A program made the position numbers and the translations under genes. Shown one piece after another: positions 44,770 through 53,965 of a stretch of 64,000 nt of DNA (the stretch's first letter is position 1; each line of letters opens with the position of its first letter). The notes under the pieces were generated by a model that saw nothing but the letters and a program-made list of their open reading frames with translations, was not told where the DNA came from and did no database searches. Source of the DNA: Anniella stebbinsi (taxonomy: Eukaryota; Chordata; Lepidosauria; Squamata; Anniellidae); contig JARDYH010000001.1 of the NCBI GenBank assembly GCA_029215795.1, positions 113,982,533 through 114,046,532 on the forward strand, given 5' to 3'.

Positions 44770-47065
44770 GTAAGTGTTTTAAAAGTATTTTACTAGTATC
44801 CTTTCTCTGTAGTTTTCCTGAAGTAGTGTAGAAGCCTTTCAATACTAATATTATTTGCCCTATTGCACTAATTTGTTCTGTATACTACCTGGTTCACATA
44901 ATCAAAGGACATCAAGTGTACAAGAATTTGCAACATGCTTTCTACTTAAATACTTTCAGGGGCTTTTTGTTTTGATATTTCAGGTAACATTAAATAATTG
45001 TTATCTAGCATGGTGGTAATATATTTCATCAGTAAAATGCTGGAAAAACAACAACCCAACTTGATAAATTCTATTGCTTCCTTTTATTTTCCCCTTGATG
45101 ACATTTTGATAGAGATAGACTAAGAGCAATCCTGATTACACAGAACTGACGGAGGCCTGTCATTTAGCAATGTTGTATTTTACTTCAGTGTTCATACAGG
45201 TTTAATAGCGTTGAATCTAATATCTAGGGGTGAGGGAAAATACATGGGAAACTATTATATCTGAATGAAAAATCCCCACAGATTTGCAGGAAAGGTCCGT
45301 GAGCACAGTATTACTTTCCTCTTCACAAGTCATCCCTGTTTTCAGTCTGTAAGTAAGGACCTGGAGCTGATAGGCAGGTGACCCAGGACTGTGGCAGACA
45401 AACAGTCTGGAAGTGCAAAACAATAGCCTGATGACTTCTGTCAGTCAACTAGGAGTTGCACAGATTGAGGGGGTGCAGCAGGTATGGGGTTTTATAGCAG
45501 ATTGCTCTCTGGAATCACCCAATATGCAGGACCAGAAGGAATTTTGGTCAAGGTGCTGGTGTCCTGGCTTGACCTGCCTGCGGTTTCCCTTCCAACTAGT
45601 GATACAGGGAATAACAAATCAGTGCCAAACACACAGAGCTCCTGAACTGAGCCCATATGATGTCCAACACTTGCATAATCCATGTGGACTTTTCATTTTA
45701 TCTTTAATCTAGAGTGGTAAAAGCTGCATGTGACTAGAACTGGATACAATGGCTGGCGCAGTTGATGAATATATTTATATTCTTTCATGTTTTATTGTGG
45801 CCTGGCATTTGGACCATTTCAAATATTGCAGCCTCCTCAGTGAAACTGCTGAATATCACTTCTATATATGTTCACATGGGAGCTGTAACATTTATTGGTC
45901 TGCAATTGTAAAACTGGCTGCTTGCATAGAGAGCCTGCATGTCACTGCAGTACTTCAGCAGATGCTGGTGGTGACTATGTGCAGACTCATTAAGTGATCA
46001 GGTCAGTACATGTGGTCAGAGGCTTGCAAGTGTTAACTGACATTACATGTTTTTGGGTGCCTCCCTATGGAATGGGGGCATACTTATGAAGTGCTTTTAA
46101 TATTGTTAATGTCTTTGTTCTCACAGGAGCTCTTTCATCTGAGGGAGATGGGGAATTTTATGGTTGTTACTATGCTAGGCCTATGTTTTTCACCAGGCAT
46201 TTAAAAAATACCACGTTTCAACATGCATGTCCACAAGAGCCCATATATATTGTCAAGCACTGCTAACTGTTTTTGAAAAGACTGTAATGCCCTCAGACCA
46301 GCATGTCTGTAACATAAGAATGCTGCAGGCAAATTGTAGCATCATTGCATTTTATTATTGCAAGTAGAAGTGATAGATACAGCATTATTTTTTGGCTCCA
46401 AATCCAATTCCTTCTATGGGCATATGTGATTTATCCTTAAAAAGTGTGGAAGAACAGTTTTTGCAATGACGGCAATATGCTAAGTTTTATATGAACTTCC
46501 AGCATCAAACATAGGTTGCTGTGGCTCACATTAAAGTTCTTTTGATATAGAAATTGCTCAATATAGTTAATAAAATTGGCTCATTACCCTGAGTTTCCCT
46601 CAAATATAAATTCCAGTGGCCGTGAACTAGATTGCAAAATGACCCTGGCTGGAAGTGCTGATAAGGATGTTTAGTTCTAACTATGTGACTGCTGACTGGA
46701 TAAGACAGAGGAACAGGGCATTTAAGCAATTCCTTTAAAAGAAAGAAATGTGCCTTTTTAAACAAAGAAGTCTGTGCACTTGGAATGAAAAATATTTTTC
46801 ACTTTAGACAACTAGTGAAATATACTAAAATTAATATTACAGTTTCTTAAATTTGTCATGAGGTTATTTTAATGAGTACTGTCTGTGTTCTTAGGATAGG
46901 TGGCAAGGAAATAAGTGAATGAATATCTAATTCTAAAAACAGATTTTCATTCCATTTTTCTGCATTAAAAATCTGTCAGTCCCCACAACAATCTTGCAAA
47001 CCTAACATCAAAAAACAAAGCAATCAGAAAACCATTCTTCCACACTTTGAAAAAAACTGTTTTTC
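44770..47065. other. Intron sequence with no recognised element
   Basis: No repeat family, RNA gene or exon identified; open frames are short and mutually overlapping. Confidence 0.45.
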
Positions 47066-47069
47066 TATT

Positions 47070-47165
47070 TAAGGCTGAAATCCTATGCACACCTTCCAGG
47101 GAGTAAGCCCTATTGAACACATTGGAACATGCTTCTGAGTAATCATGCATAGGGATTGTACTGTT
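47070..47165. repeat. Family D palindromic repeat
   Basis: ggctgaaatcctatgcacac, then ttccagggagtaagccctat and ttctgagtaatcatgcatag, ending ggattgtact. Confidence 0.7.
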
Positions 47166-47712
47166 AATGAGAGTGAAATAGAATTTGGTGTGATGATGGA
47201 ATGATGATGGACGATCAAGAAATCAGAATAATGGAGAACATTAGTTTAGATGTCTTTGGCACAAAGAGAATTGGAAAACACATTTAAATAGGAGATGAGG
47301 CACCTTTCCAGAGGTTTTTCTGCGGTTAACCATTACAACCCACAGTTCACAACCCAACAACAAATCATGGGTTCTCTTCATTGGATATTCATGGTTAACA
47401 AACATGGTTTCTTTGTGTGGTTGGTTTCACTCAACACAACAACCCTAGTTTCAACAACAACCCACAGTTCAATGGCAACCTACGCTCTATCCATGTTCAA
47501 CCTTGAGTGTGGGCTGTCATATTGTGTGAATCCAGTCATTGTCTCAAGACCTGGAATAATCACTGGGACTAGGAAAGGGGTGTTTTTCTTCCCCCTTACC
47601 TGGCTTCATACAGGGAAGAGAGACTGGTGGAACAGTTAAGAAGTAAGAAGTAGCAATGTAGGAATAGCTAAGCATTCTCTGTCTACGCATAAATTGCTCT
47701 CTGTGATTGCCC

Positions 47713-47713
<1 letters not shown>

Positions 47714-47752
<39 letters not shown>
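47714..47752. repeat. (AAG)n microsatellite
   Basis: About thirteen aag units; an Arg-rich open frame across it is an artefact. Confidence 0.93.
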
Positions 47753-47753
<1 letters not shown>

Positions 47754-47754
47754 T

Positions 47755-48000
47755 TCTTTACCTGCCTCTCCCTCTGGATTGAGGCGGGGAACAACAATAA
47801 ATATAAATACAAAGACCATAAAATAGATAAAACATTAAAACAAATAAAACTAATACATTATTTAAAACATCTTAAAATTCAACTAGGTAGGCGTGCCGGA
47901 AGAGATCAGTCTTCACGGTTCTCTTAAATTCAAGGAGACTGCTAAGTTGTCGAATCTGTCCCGGCAGGCCATTCCACAGTCTGGGTAACACTCGTATGCC
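47755..48000 (-). mobile_element. CR1/L2-type LINE 3' end, minus strand
   Basis: tacctgcctctccctctgga, ttgaggcggggaacaacaat, then in reverse the RT C-terminal segment (gtgccggaagagatcagtct, caggccattccacagtctgg), matching the 'PRLWNGLP' module in 5235-5400. Confidence 0.8.
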
Positions 48001-48004
48001 TGGG

Positions 48005-48450
48005 TGACACTCGTCAAACAGTGGGTTTGACAGCTGTCAAACCGCACCCCCCCCCCCCCCTGGTTAGCTGTCAAACCCACTGTTTTAAAACTTTTGGAAC
48101 TTTTAAAGTAAAAAATTCATAGCCATAAAATGCTATGAGCTATCTTTCCGAAATTCCTCACAGATAAGTACCTCAAACCGATCAGCAATATGGCCAAGTT
48201 TCATCCTTTTATCTTTTAAAATAAAAAAGTTATAGGCATTTTTGTAACACAATACTAGACTATGGGGAAAATAATTCAAAATGGCTTCCAATTTTCTGAT
48301 TTTTTTCAGATTAAAATCAGAGACAAAAATATTGGATCGGAAAAAATCAAATTTCAAAATTTTCATATTGGAATTGGTATCAGAAGTCCGATTTTCTCCA
48401 ATTTTAATCGGAATCGGATATTGGATCCGATATAATGCACATCTCTACCT
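48005..48450. mobile_element. hAT-family relative with TAGAGATGTGCAT end
   Basis: The right end, read in reverse, is TAGAGATGTGCATTATATCG, then gatccgatat and gattaaaattggagaa. The core has the 'gttataggcatttttgt' and 'ccaagtttcat' modules of the copies at 9062 and 14691. The left part contains a fold-back gggtttgacagctgtcaaac. The left end and TSD were not found. Confidence 0.6.
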
Positions 48451-49624
48451 AGATTTACTGAGCTGCTTTACCTGGTATAGTGATTCGCAGGATCACGTTG
48501 AACAAAATCAACACATTTCCCCCATCTCTTACCCCATGTGCTGTCCCAAGACATCTTGCTGTGTGAAGCAGAGTTCAAATGAACCAACACTTTAAATTGC
48601 CTGTGGATCTTTCATCCGCCTGAATAGCAGGGCCAGGCCTACATCTCCATTACTGCCTTTCAAGGGATGAAAGAAAAGGGATGGTGGTTTATTAAAATCG
48701 TAAAGACTGAAATGGATTATCATCAACCACTTTATCCTTTATTATACAAACCACAGTTTTCTGATGGACTATTTCTTATTGAAACATGTCCATCTTTTAC
48801 TGTAAAAATAAGTGCTCATGGATGATTTAACTTAAAGTTGTAGAATGCAATTAGCAGGCCATTTTAATCTGATTTGATCTTGTGTGCATATTAGATCCTG
48901 ATTGAATACCTCATAGGGTCGGATCTACTAAACAGAAATTAGAACATTGGTAGAATTAGGTCTGAAACTGCATGATGCATCAACCTTGTTGAAGTTGAGT
49001 ACAACAGAACCTTGTCAGTGCTTCAGTGGACTGCCTTGGAACCCTACATAAATATACCACCTTGAGTTCAATTAAAGAAAGGTGGCATATAACATAATAT
49101 ATTTATTTATTTGACATCTTGTTTTTTCACTGTTTCAGCAGCAACATTAAAAAACAGGCATATAATACTTATTAAAAAAAAAGTAAACCACAGACAGAAT
49201 AAAAAGGTGAAAAACCAGAACAGCATACAAAAAAAAATCCAGAAACATATTTCCTTTTTTCAATGGCCAAGCTGTAGGCCTGCTTGAATGAAAAGCTTTT
49301 CACTTGGCATGTAGCCACCATCAAGAAGGGGTCAACCAAAACTCTCAGGGCAGTGACTATTGTAGCCTCTGGTTCCACCATCCACACTTCTGATGGTGGT
49401 TGGATATGGAGCACAGCCTCTGCTGATGAACTGTGTGGAACAGGTAGGATCATATGAGAGGACACAATCTTTTAAATTCAACTATTAGTACATTCCTTTT
49501 GGAAAATGTCATACCTATATATTTCAGATGTGTGGCTCTGAAAAGAAGGTGTATGAATATGAAATGTTTCTTTCCTGGTTTTCATTTGTTATTTTTCCTA
49601 TTCTTGTTTCCATATTAATTTTAG
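48450..49624. other. Intron sequence, mostly unassigned
   Basis: Possible reversed LINE tail at 49015-49120 (taccaccttgagttcaatta, aggtggcatataacataat). The open frame at 49172-49465 on minus shows no domain. Confidence 0.4.
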
Positions 49625-49718
49625 AAGTCAAGGAGCATGCCTTTCTCACATTTTGCCCCAGTTTCTTCTTGACTTTGAGGATTATAAGAAATGGACCTCT
49701 TTGCAGATTGTGGTGAAG
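49625..49718 (+). CDS. CFAP47: CFAP47 exon 13
   Basis: Acceptor catattaattttag at 49624 and donor GTGAAG|gtaatt at 49719. 94 nt: one base completes Lys, then 31 codons, phase 0 end. It reads SQGACLSHILPQFLLDFEDY then KKWTSLQIVVK. A longer open frame across 49528-49716 in another frame is a shadow; the true frame was found by requiring phase agreement with exons 12 and 14. Confidence 0.92.
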
Positions 49719-50246
49719 GTAATTTATCTAACAATTTTATCTATGCGTTTCAATTTTGATCTTAGGCTTAATTTATATGTGAAATGAATAAGGCCTTTCT
49801 TCAGTGGATTGGCTACATGTAATGCTATAGTTAACTTTAAATGTGCAACACCTGAACTTTTCCTTGTTTTGCTTGTGAGTTCTATACAAAATGTCCACTA
49901 CCTAGTACTTCATGCTTTTTGCTTCATAATATGTAATGGATGTAATGTATAGTGAAGCATAAGATTAGCCATTGAGGATATAGCATGGCATTTGTTGTTT
50001 TGTGGATGACAAACATTTATTTAGAATGTAAATAGGGATCAGATGGCAGCACTAATTTGCATATCTCCATGTAAAGTATTGTACATAGTACCGCCTACAT
50101 TTGCAGATTTAGTTCTGCATGCAGAACAATTTTATTTGGGGTGGTTATAGTAGAAATTGGTGGCTGCTATTTAGAATTCACTATTGTACAAGTTAGAACA
50201 ACACCAAAATGGAAATCACAGTAGTTTCATCTTTATTCATCTTCAG

Positions 50247-50348
50247 AAGCTTAATCCTGATGACAGCTGTATTTATGTTTTGGATGACTCTCTCTTTGAG
50301 GCTATGAGCAAACGAGCATGGACAGATGTCTTGCTTCAAATATACAAG
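50247..50348 (+). CDS. CFAP47: CFAP47 exon 14
   Basis: Acceptor tctttattcatcttcag at 50246 and donor TACAAG|gtgaga at 50349. 102 nt in phase 0-0, so it is skippable in frame. It contains LNPDDSCIYVLDDSLFEAMS and KRAWTDVLLQIYK, a helical lead-in to the CH domain. Confidence 0.94.
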
Positions 50349-50379
50349 GTGAGATGAATATGGCTTTGCTTCATTTAGG

Positions 50380-50796
50380 CTGGGTTCAGACATAGCACAG
50401 AAAAATGTTTTTTGCTAAACGTAGTTAAGAACCCACACCTTAGTTCAAACTTGTAGACATACAACAGACAAATCATGGTTTAAAACTACTTCTCTAGTTT
50501 TGTTTTCCTGCTTCTCAGCAGTCAGTTTCATAAGTTCATTATAGTATCTATGGTGCAGCAGCATCTTGAGAGGGAGCAACTCCTGTTTCCATCATGCAGT
50601 AGCCTCTTACGGTGGAGCAATGATCCTAATTTGAATTTGAATTTGTGAATTTAGAAGGAAAAGTGAGCTACACATAGCATAAATTTTGATTTGCAAATTA
50701 GCTTCAAACTGTGGTTTCAGATCCTGGTTTGTTGACCCCAAACAAATCACAGTTTGCAGACAGGCTAGGATTCAGACATAATGCAGAATCATAGCT
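50380..50796. repeat. Probable fold-back MITE interrupted by the hAT at 50805
   Basis: ggctgggttcagacatagca at left and aggctaggattcagacataa near 50762, with aaccatgg/aatcatggttt-like motifs between. The right end appears disrupted by the hAT insertion. Confidence 0.45.
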
Positions 50797-51213
50797 AATG
50801 TTATTAGGGATGTGCACTGGATCGGATCCGATCCATGATCCAAATCCGATCCAGGGGAAATTGGATACAATTATCCGATTTCCGATCTCACCGCTGGATC
50901 GGCTGATCCAATCCGATCCTATCCGGAAAGGTTCCGATCCAGATTGGACGGATTGGCGGATTGGCGGATTGGCGGGCGCCCACTGCCGCCTGCCACTGCT
51001 TCCATTGGCGGGCACCAGCGGGCGCCCGCTGATGGAAGTGGACAGCGGGGGGCTTCCCCAGCGGGGCTGTCCTCTTCCATCGGCGGACGCCAGCAGGCGC
51101 CCGCCGATGGAAGCGGACAACGGGGGCAGGGGGCGGCAGACGGGAGCAGACGGCCAGGAAAGGTAAGCAGGGGGCAGGGGGGAGGGGTGCGCGGGGAGGG
51201 GTGCGCGGGGCGC

Positions 51214-51860
51214 GCTTACCTTTCCCGGCCGTCCGCTCCCATCCGCCGCTGGCCGCTACTGTGAGCAGGCTTCGCGGCTTGCTCCTAGGTAGCGCGCCAG
51301 GTGATGACATCACCTGGCGCGCTACTCAGGAGCAGGCCACGAAGCCTGCTCGCAGTAGCAGCCAGCGGCGGACGGAAGCGGACGGCCAGGAAAGGTAAGC
51401 AGAGGGGCGCGTGGCACGCGGTGCGCTTACCTTTCCTGGCTGTCTGCTCCCGTCCGCCGCTGGCCACTACTGCAAGCAGGCTTCGCGGCCTGCTCCTAGG
51501 TAGCGCGGCAGGTGATCATCACCTGGATCACCTGGTGCGCTACCTAGGAGCAGGCCACGAAGCTTGCTTGCAGTAGCGGCCAGCGGCGGAAGGGAGTGAA
51601 CAGCCAGGAAAGGTAAGCAGGGGGGAGGGGGGGAGGGGTGCGCGTGGCACGCTTACCTTTCCTGGCCGTCCACTCCTGTCCGCCGCTGGCCGCTACTGCG
51701 AGCAGGCTTCGTGGCTTGCTCCTAGGTAGCGCGCCAGGTGATCATCACCTGATGATGATCAGGTGATGATCACCTGGCGCACTACCTAGGGGTAAGCCGT
51801 GAAGCCTGCTCGCAGTAGCAGCCAGCGGCGGATGGGAGCGGATGGCCACGGAAGGTAAGC
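51214..51860. repeat. Three tandem ~190-210 bp near-palindromes
   Basis: Unit 1 is 51214-51400 (centre aggtgatgacatcacct at 51307), unit 2 is 51425-51618 (centre ~51521), unit 3 is 51651-51860 (centre cacctgatgatgatcaggtg at ~51755). Each reads gcttacctttcc...ccgccgctggccgctactg...gcaggcttcg...cctaggtagcgcgccaggtg and then its complement, ending ggaaaggtaagc. G-rich spacers lie between. Partial units lie on either side (51163, 51878, 51979). Confidence 0.88.
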
Positions 51861-52066
51861 AGGGGGAGGGGGAGGGGGCTTACCTCCCCGGAGCCATCTG
51901 CTTCCATCCGCTGATGCCCGCGGGCACCAGCGGATGGAAGCGGACGGCACCGGGGGGGTAAGGAGCGCAGGGGAGTGGGCTTACCTGCCGGGGCTGTCCT
52001 CAGCGGACGTCCCCGGGGGAGGAGGGAGTTAGGCCCCCCTCACCTACCCGCCACCATTTTTTCCTC

Positions 52067-52114
52067 ATAGACTTGCATTGGGGGAAAGCTTTCTTTCCCC
52101 CAATGCAAGTCTAT
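52067..52114. repeat. Perfect-arm hairpin of 'cttgcattggggg' module
   Basis: atagacttgcattgggggaa and its inverse ttcccccaatgcaagtctat separated by a few bases. Single copies of the module occur in the other hAT elements (about 9650 and 15100). Confidence 0.88.
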
Positions 52115-52314
52115 GGGGGGGGGGGGGAAATGGCGGCCAATCCAAAAATCGGATGTCCGATATTTGGATCGGGATTGGACTCGATCCGGTCCGGGGGGCC
52201 TCCGATTTTTTTCCGATCTGATCCGGGACAAAATTGGAGGTCCCGATCCAGGTCCCGATCTGGGGGGTCCGTGCACACCCCTAAATGTTATTGTGCTTGC
52301 TTGAGATATGCATC

Positions 52315-52450
52315 TTTAATTTATTTAGTTATTTATTTATGATTGTGATATGCTGCTCTATAACAAAAAAGTTCTCAGGGTGGCTCACACAATAAAAAAT
52401 AAAAACAGTTTTAAAACAACAAATATAATAAACACTTTAAATGTCTTAGA
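52315..52450 (-). mobile_element. LINE tail, minus strand
   Basis: ttagttatttatttatgatt, then gatatgctgctctataacaa and gttctcagggtggctcacac: a diverged tail of the LINE families. Confidence 0.65.
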
Positions 52451-53034
52451 AAAAAAATCACAATAATAAAAATAATAAGACTTCTACACATGTCCAAACC
52501 TATTTTCCATCTTTGGGGAATTAGCCCTTCAGGATCAATGGACATCTGTGGTGATTTTAGTCTGGTGCTAGGGTAACTGCAATCTTTGTGGCCGTGCTGC
52601 TATTCTGCCAGAGGACAGGCTGCTTTCAGTCTGGTAGATTTGGCCTAGAAACTAGTTTGATTTCCAATTAACAGGACGACTGTGTGTGTAACTTTGGGTC
52701 TTTGGGATGGTGGAACATACCCATAAGGTACCTTGTAAGGGAGATCACAGCTGAGACTTTGGGACCTAACCCAGAAAGAAGTTCTATTAAAAAGCAATAA
52801 GATACAAATTAATGATAGTCATGATTTCCTTGGGAGGGTGGTGCTATTCCAGAAGCAAAAAGAGGGAGAGTAGGGAAAGCAGCAGCTGTGCCTGTTTGCA
52901 AGAGGAGAAGGAGCAAGGAGGAGAAAGAGGAAAAAGAATAAGAGAAAAAAGCCTTTGTTTATCTTTAATCTGCTGAGACATATAGAGCAAAGGATGAAGA
53001 CAAGAGTCTTGAAATGTTGAAATACTTTTTAAGG

Positions 53035-53116
53035 TGGATTCCTGTATTGAGCAGGGGGTTGGACTCGATGGCCTTGTATGCCCCTTCCAACTCTACTATG
53101 CTATGATTCTACGATC
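53035..53116 (+). mobile_element. CR1 LINE 3' end
   Basis: tgagcagggggttggactcg, then atggccttgtatgccccttc, caactctactatgctatgat and tctacgatcc. Upstream 52660-53030 may belong to the same element, but no coding motif was visible. Confidence 0.85.
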
Positions 53117-53344
53117 CATGCCTTACTAGGCTGCAATCTTGTGGACACTTTCTAATACCATAATACCATTATTAGGACTGATTGAAACATCATAAAGTGC
53201 TGAGCAGGCATTTGTGTTCACAAGATCTCTTCTACAGGCTAGATGTTAAGCAATAAACCAATTAGGGGCAGTGGCAAAAGATTTGGTAGGCAAGGATTGG
53301 GTAGGCATGATGGAAAATCCCAGTCTACAAATTTTAATGGTCCT

Positions 53345-53502
53345 ACAGTGCAATCTTATGCATGTCTATGCAGAATAAAGTCCCACTGAGTTCAATGGAC
53401 AAATAATTGTGTATAGGGTCCTGTACACACTTACCTGGGAATAAGTCCCATTGAATTCAATGGGCTTGCTTCTGTGTAGACATGTATAGGATTGCACTGT
53501 AA
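53345..53502. mobile_element. Family D fold-back MITE, complete copy
   Basis: acagtgcaatcttatgcatg...ataaagtcccactgagttca...aataagtcccattgaattca...gacatgtataggattgcact. Complementary halves. A further partial copy lies at 53640-53705 (aaaatccattgaattcatag). Confidence 0.78.
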
Positions 53503-53769
53503 ATTATGTTAGATTAGATTAGTCCACAGTTATTTCGATCCATTTCTAGCGTTAGAATAGAAATAAAGAAAAACAGGTATATCCTTACATATACATATGC
53601 AGAACTGGGAATTAATTTTAGGTGGTGCAATGGATAAAAAGTCTAGGGAATAAAATCCATTGAATTCATAGGACTTATTCTGCGTAAACCTACCTAGAAT
53701 TAGGTTGTTAATTATTTTTGTGTGTGTTGGTTATGTAAAAGAAACAATATAATAATTCACCTATTTCAG

Positions 53770-53965
53770 ATTTTGGTTCTGCAGCGTGTCTCTGTTCTTG
53801 AGGACCATAGCCGGCACAATCCAGAAGACACAGAACACATTCCAAGAATAAGTGTTGACCCTTTGTCTAGTAATATATATTCTTCATCTGAAAGAATTCT
53901 TCTTACTTGGATGAACAGGCATTTTGAGAAGACACGAAAAATCGTGTGGAAAGACTGCAAGAAAG
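53770..53965 (+). CDS. CFAP47: CFAP47 exon 15 (start of CH domain)
   Basis: Acceptor cacctatttcag at 53769 and donor AAAG|gtgggg at 53966. 196 nt, starts in phase 0 and leaves one base. ILVLQRVSVLEDHSRHN is followed by a linker and then NIYSSSERILLTWMNRHFEK, helix 1 of a calponin-homology domain, ending TRKIVWKDCKKG. The rest of the CH domain would start with a Gly codon completed by two bases of the next exon, which is not found before 64000. CH domains are ~105 residues and only about 30 are encoded here. Confidence 0.94.

Larger units (their letters stand above)
50805..52283. mobile_element. GC-rich hAT-type element (1479 bp) with tandem palindromes
   Basis: Ends TAGGGATGTGCACTGGATCG and, inverted, GGTCCGTGCACACCCCTA. 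A perfect 8-bp duplication aatgttat lies at 50797-50804 and 52284-52291, which fixes the borders and the hAT class. The subterminal parts carry 'gatccgat' motifs; the interior (about 50970-52050) is very GC- and CpG-rich in an AT-rich intron. It lacks any transposase frame with recognisable motifs; the Arg/Pro/Gly-rich open frames come from the palindromes. Confidence 0.9.
2993..53965 (+). other. CFAP47: CFAP47 gene, internal part (15 exons, both ends outside window)
   Basis: Gene-level entry. The fifteen exons listed below sum to 2212 nt, or 737 codons plus one base. Every intron is GT-AG and each exon's starting phase equals the preceding exon's ending phase, so no exon need be missing between them. 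The protein is a run of ASH/MSP-like beta-sandwich domains (short motifs such as FFIENKGKARARV, LNFTPKEVAAYDFSLPI, GVLYPGQYTVV) followed by a CH domain starting at about fragment residue 710 (SSSERILLTWMNRHFEKTRK). ASH repeats plus a single CH domain are the layout of CFAP47, a ~3,200-residue axonemal protein of motile cilia and sperm flagella, linked in humans to male infertility. HYDIN and CFAP65 share ASH repeats; the CH domain argues against HYDIN. Identity comes from memory of the family, not from an alignment. Confidence 0.85.

Noticed and set aside
47694..47927. Poly-Arg open frame
   Set aside because: It is the (AAG)n microsatellite read through; no coding support.
49172..49465. 97-codon minus-strand open frame upstream of exon 13
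   Set aside because: No domain, no splice structure and no family resemblance.
51284..51320. Symmetric aggtgatgacatcacct as a transcription-factor site
   Set aside because: It resembles an ATF/CREB-like palindrome, but its symmetry is fully explained as the centre of the larger palindrome.
50704..51576. Overlapping Arg/Pro/Gly-rich open frames on both strands as coding genes
   Set aside because: They are a by-product of stop-free, GC-rich palindromes in the hAT element; the frames mirror each other on opposite strands.
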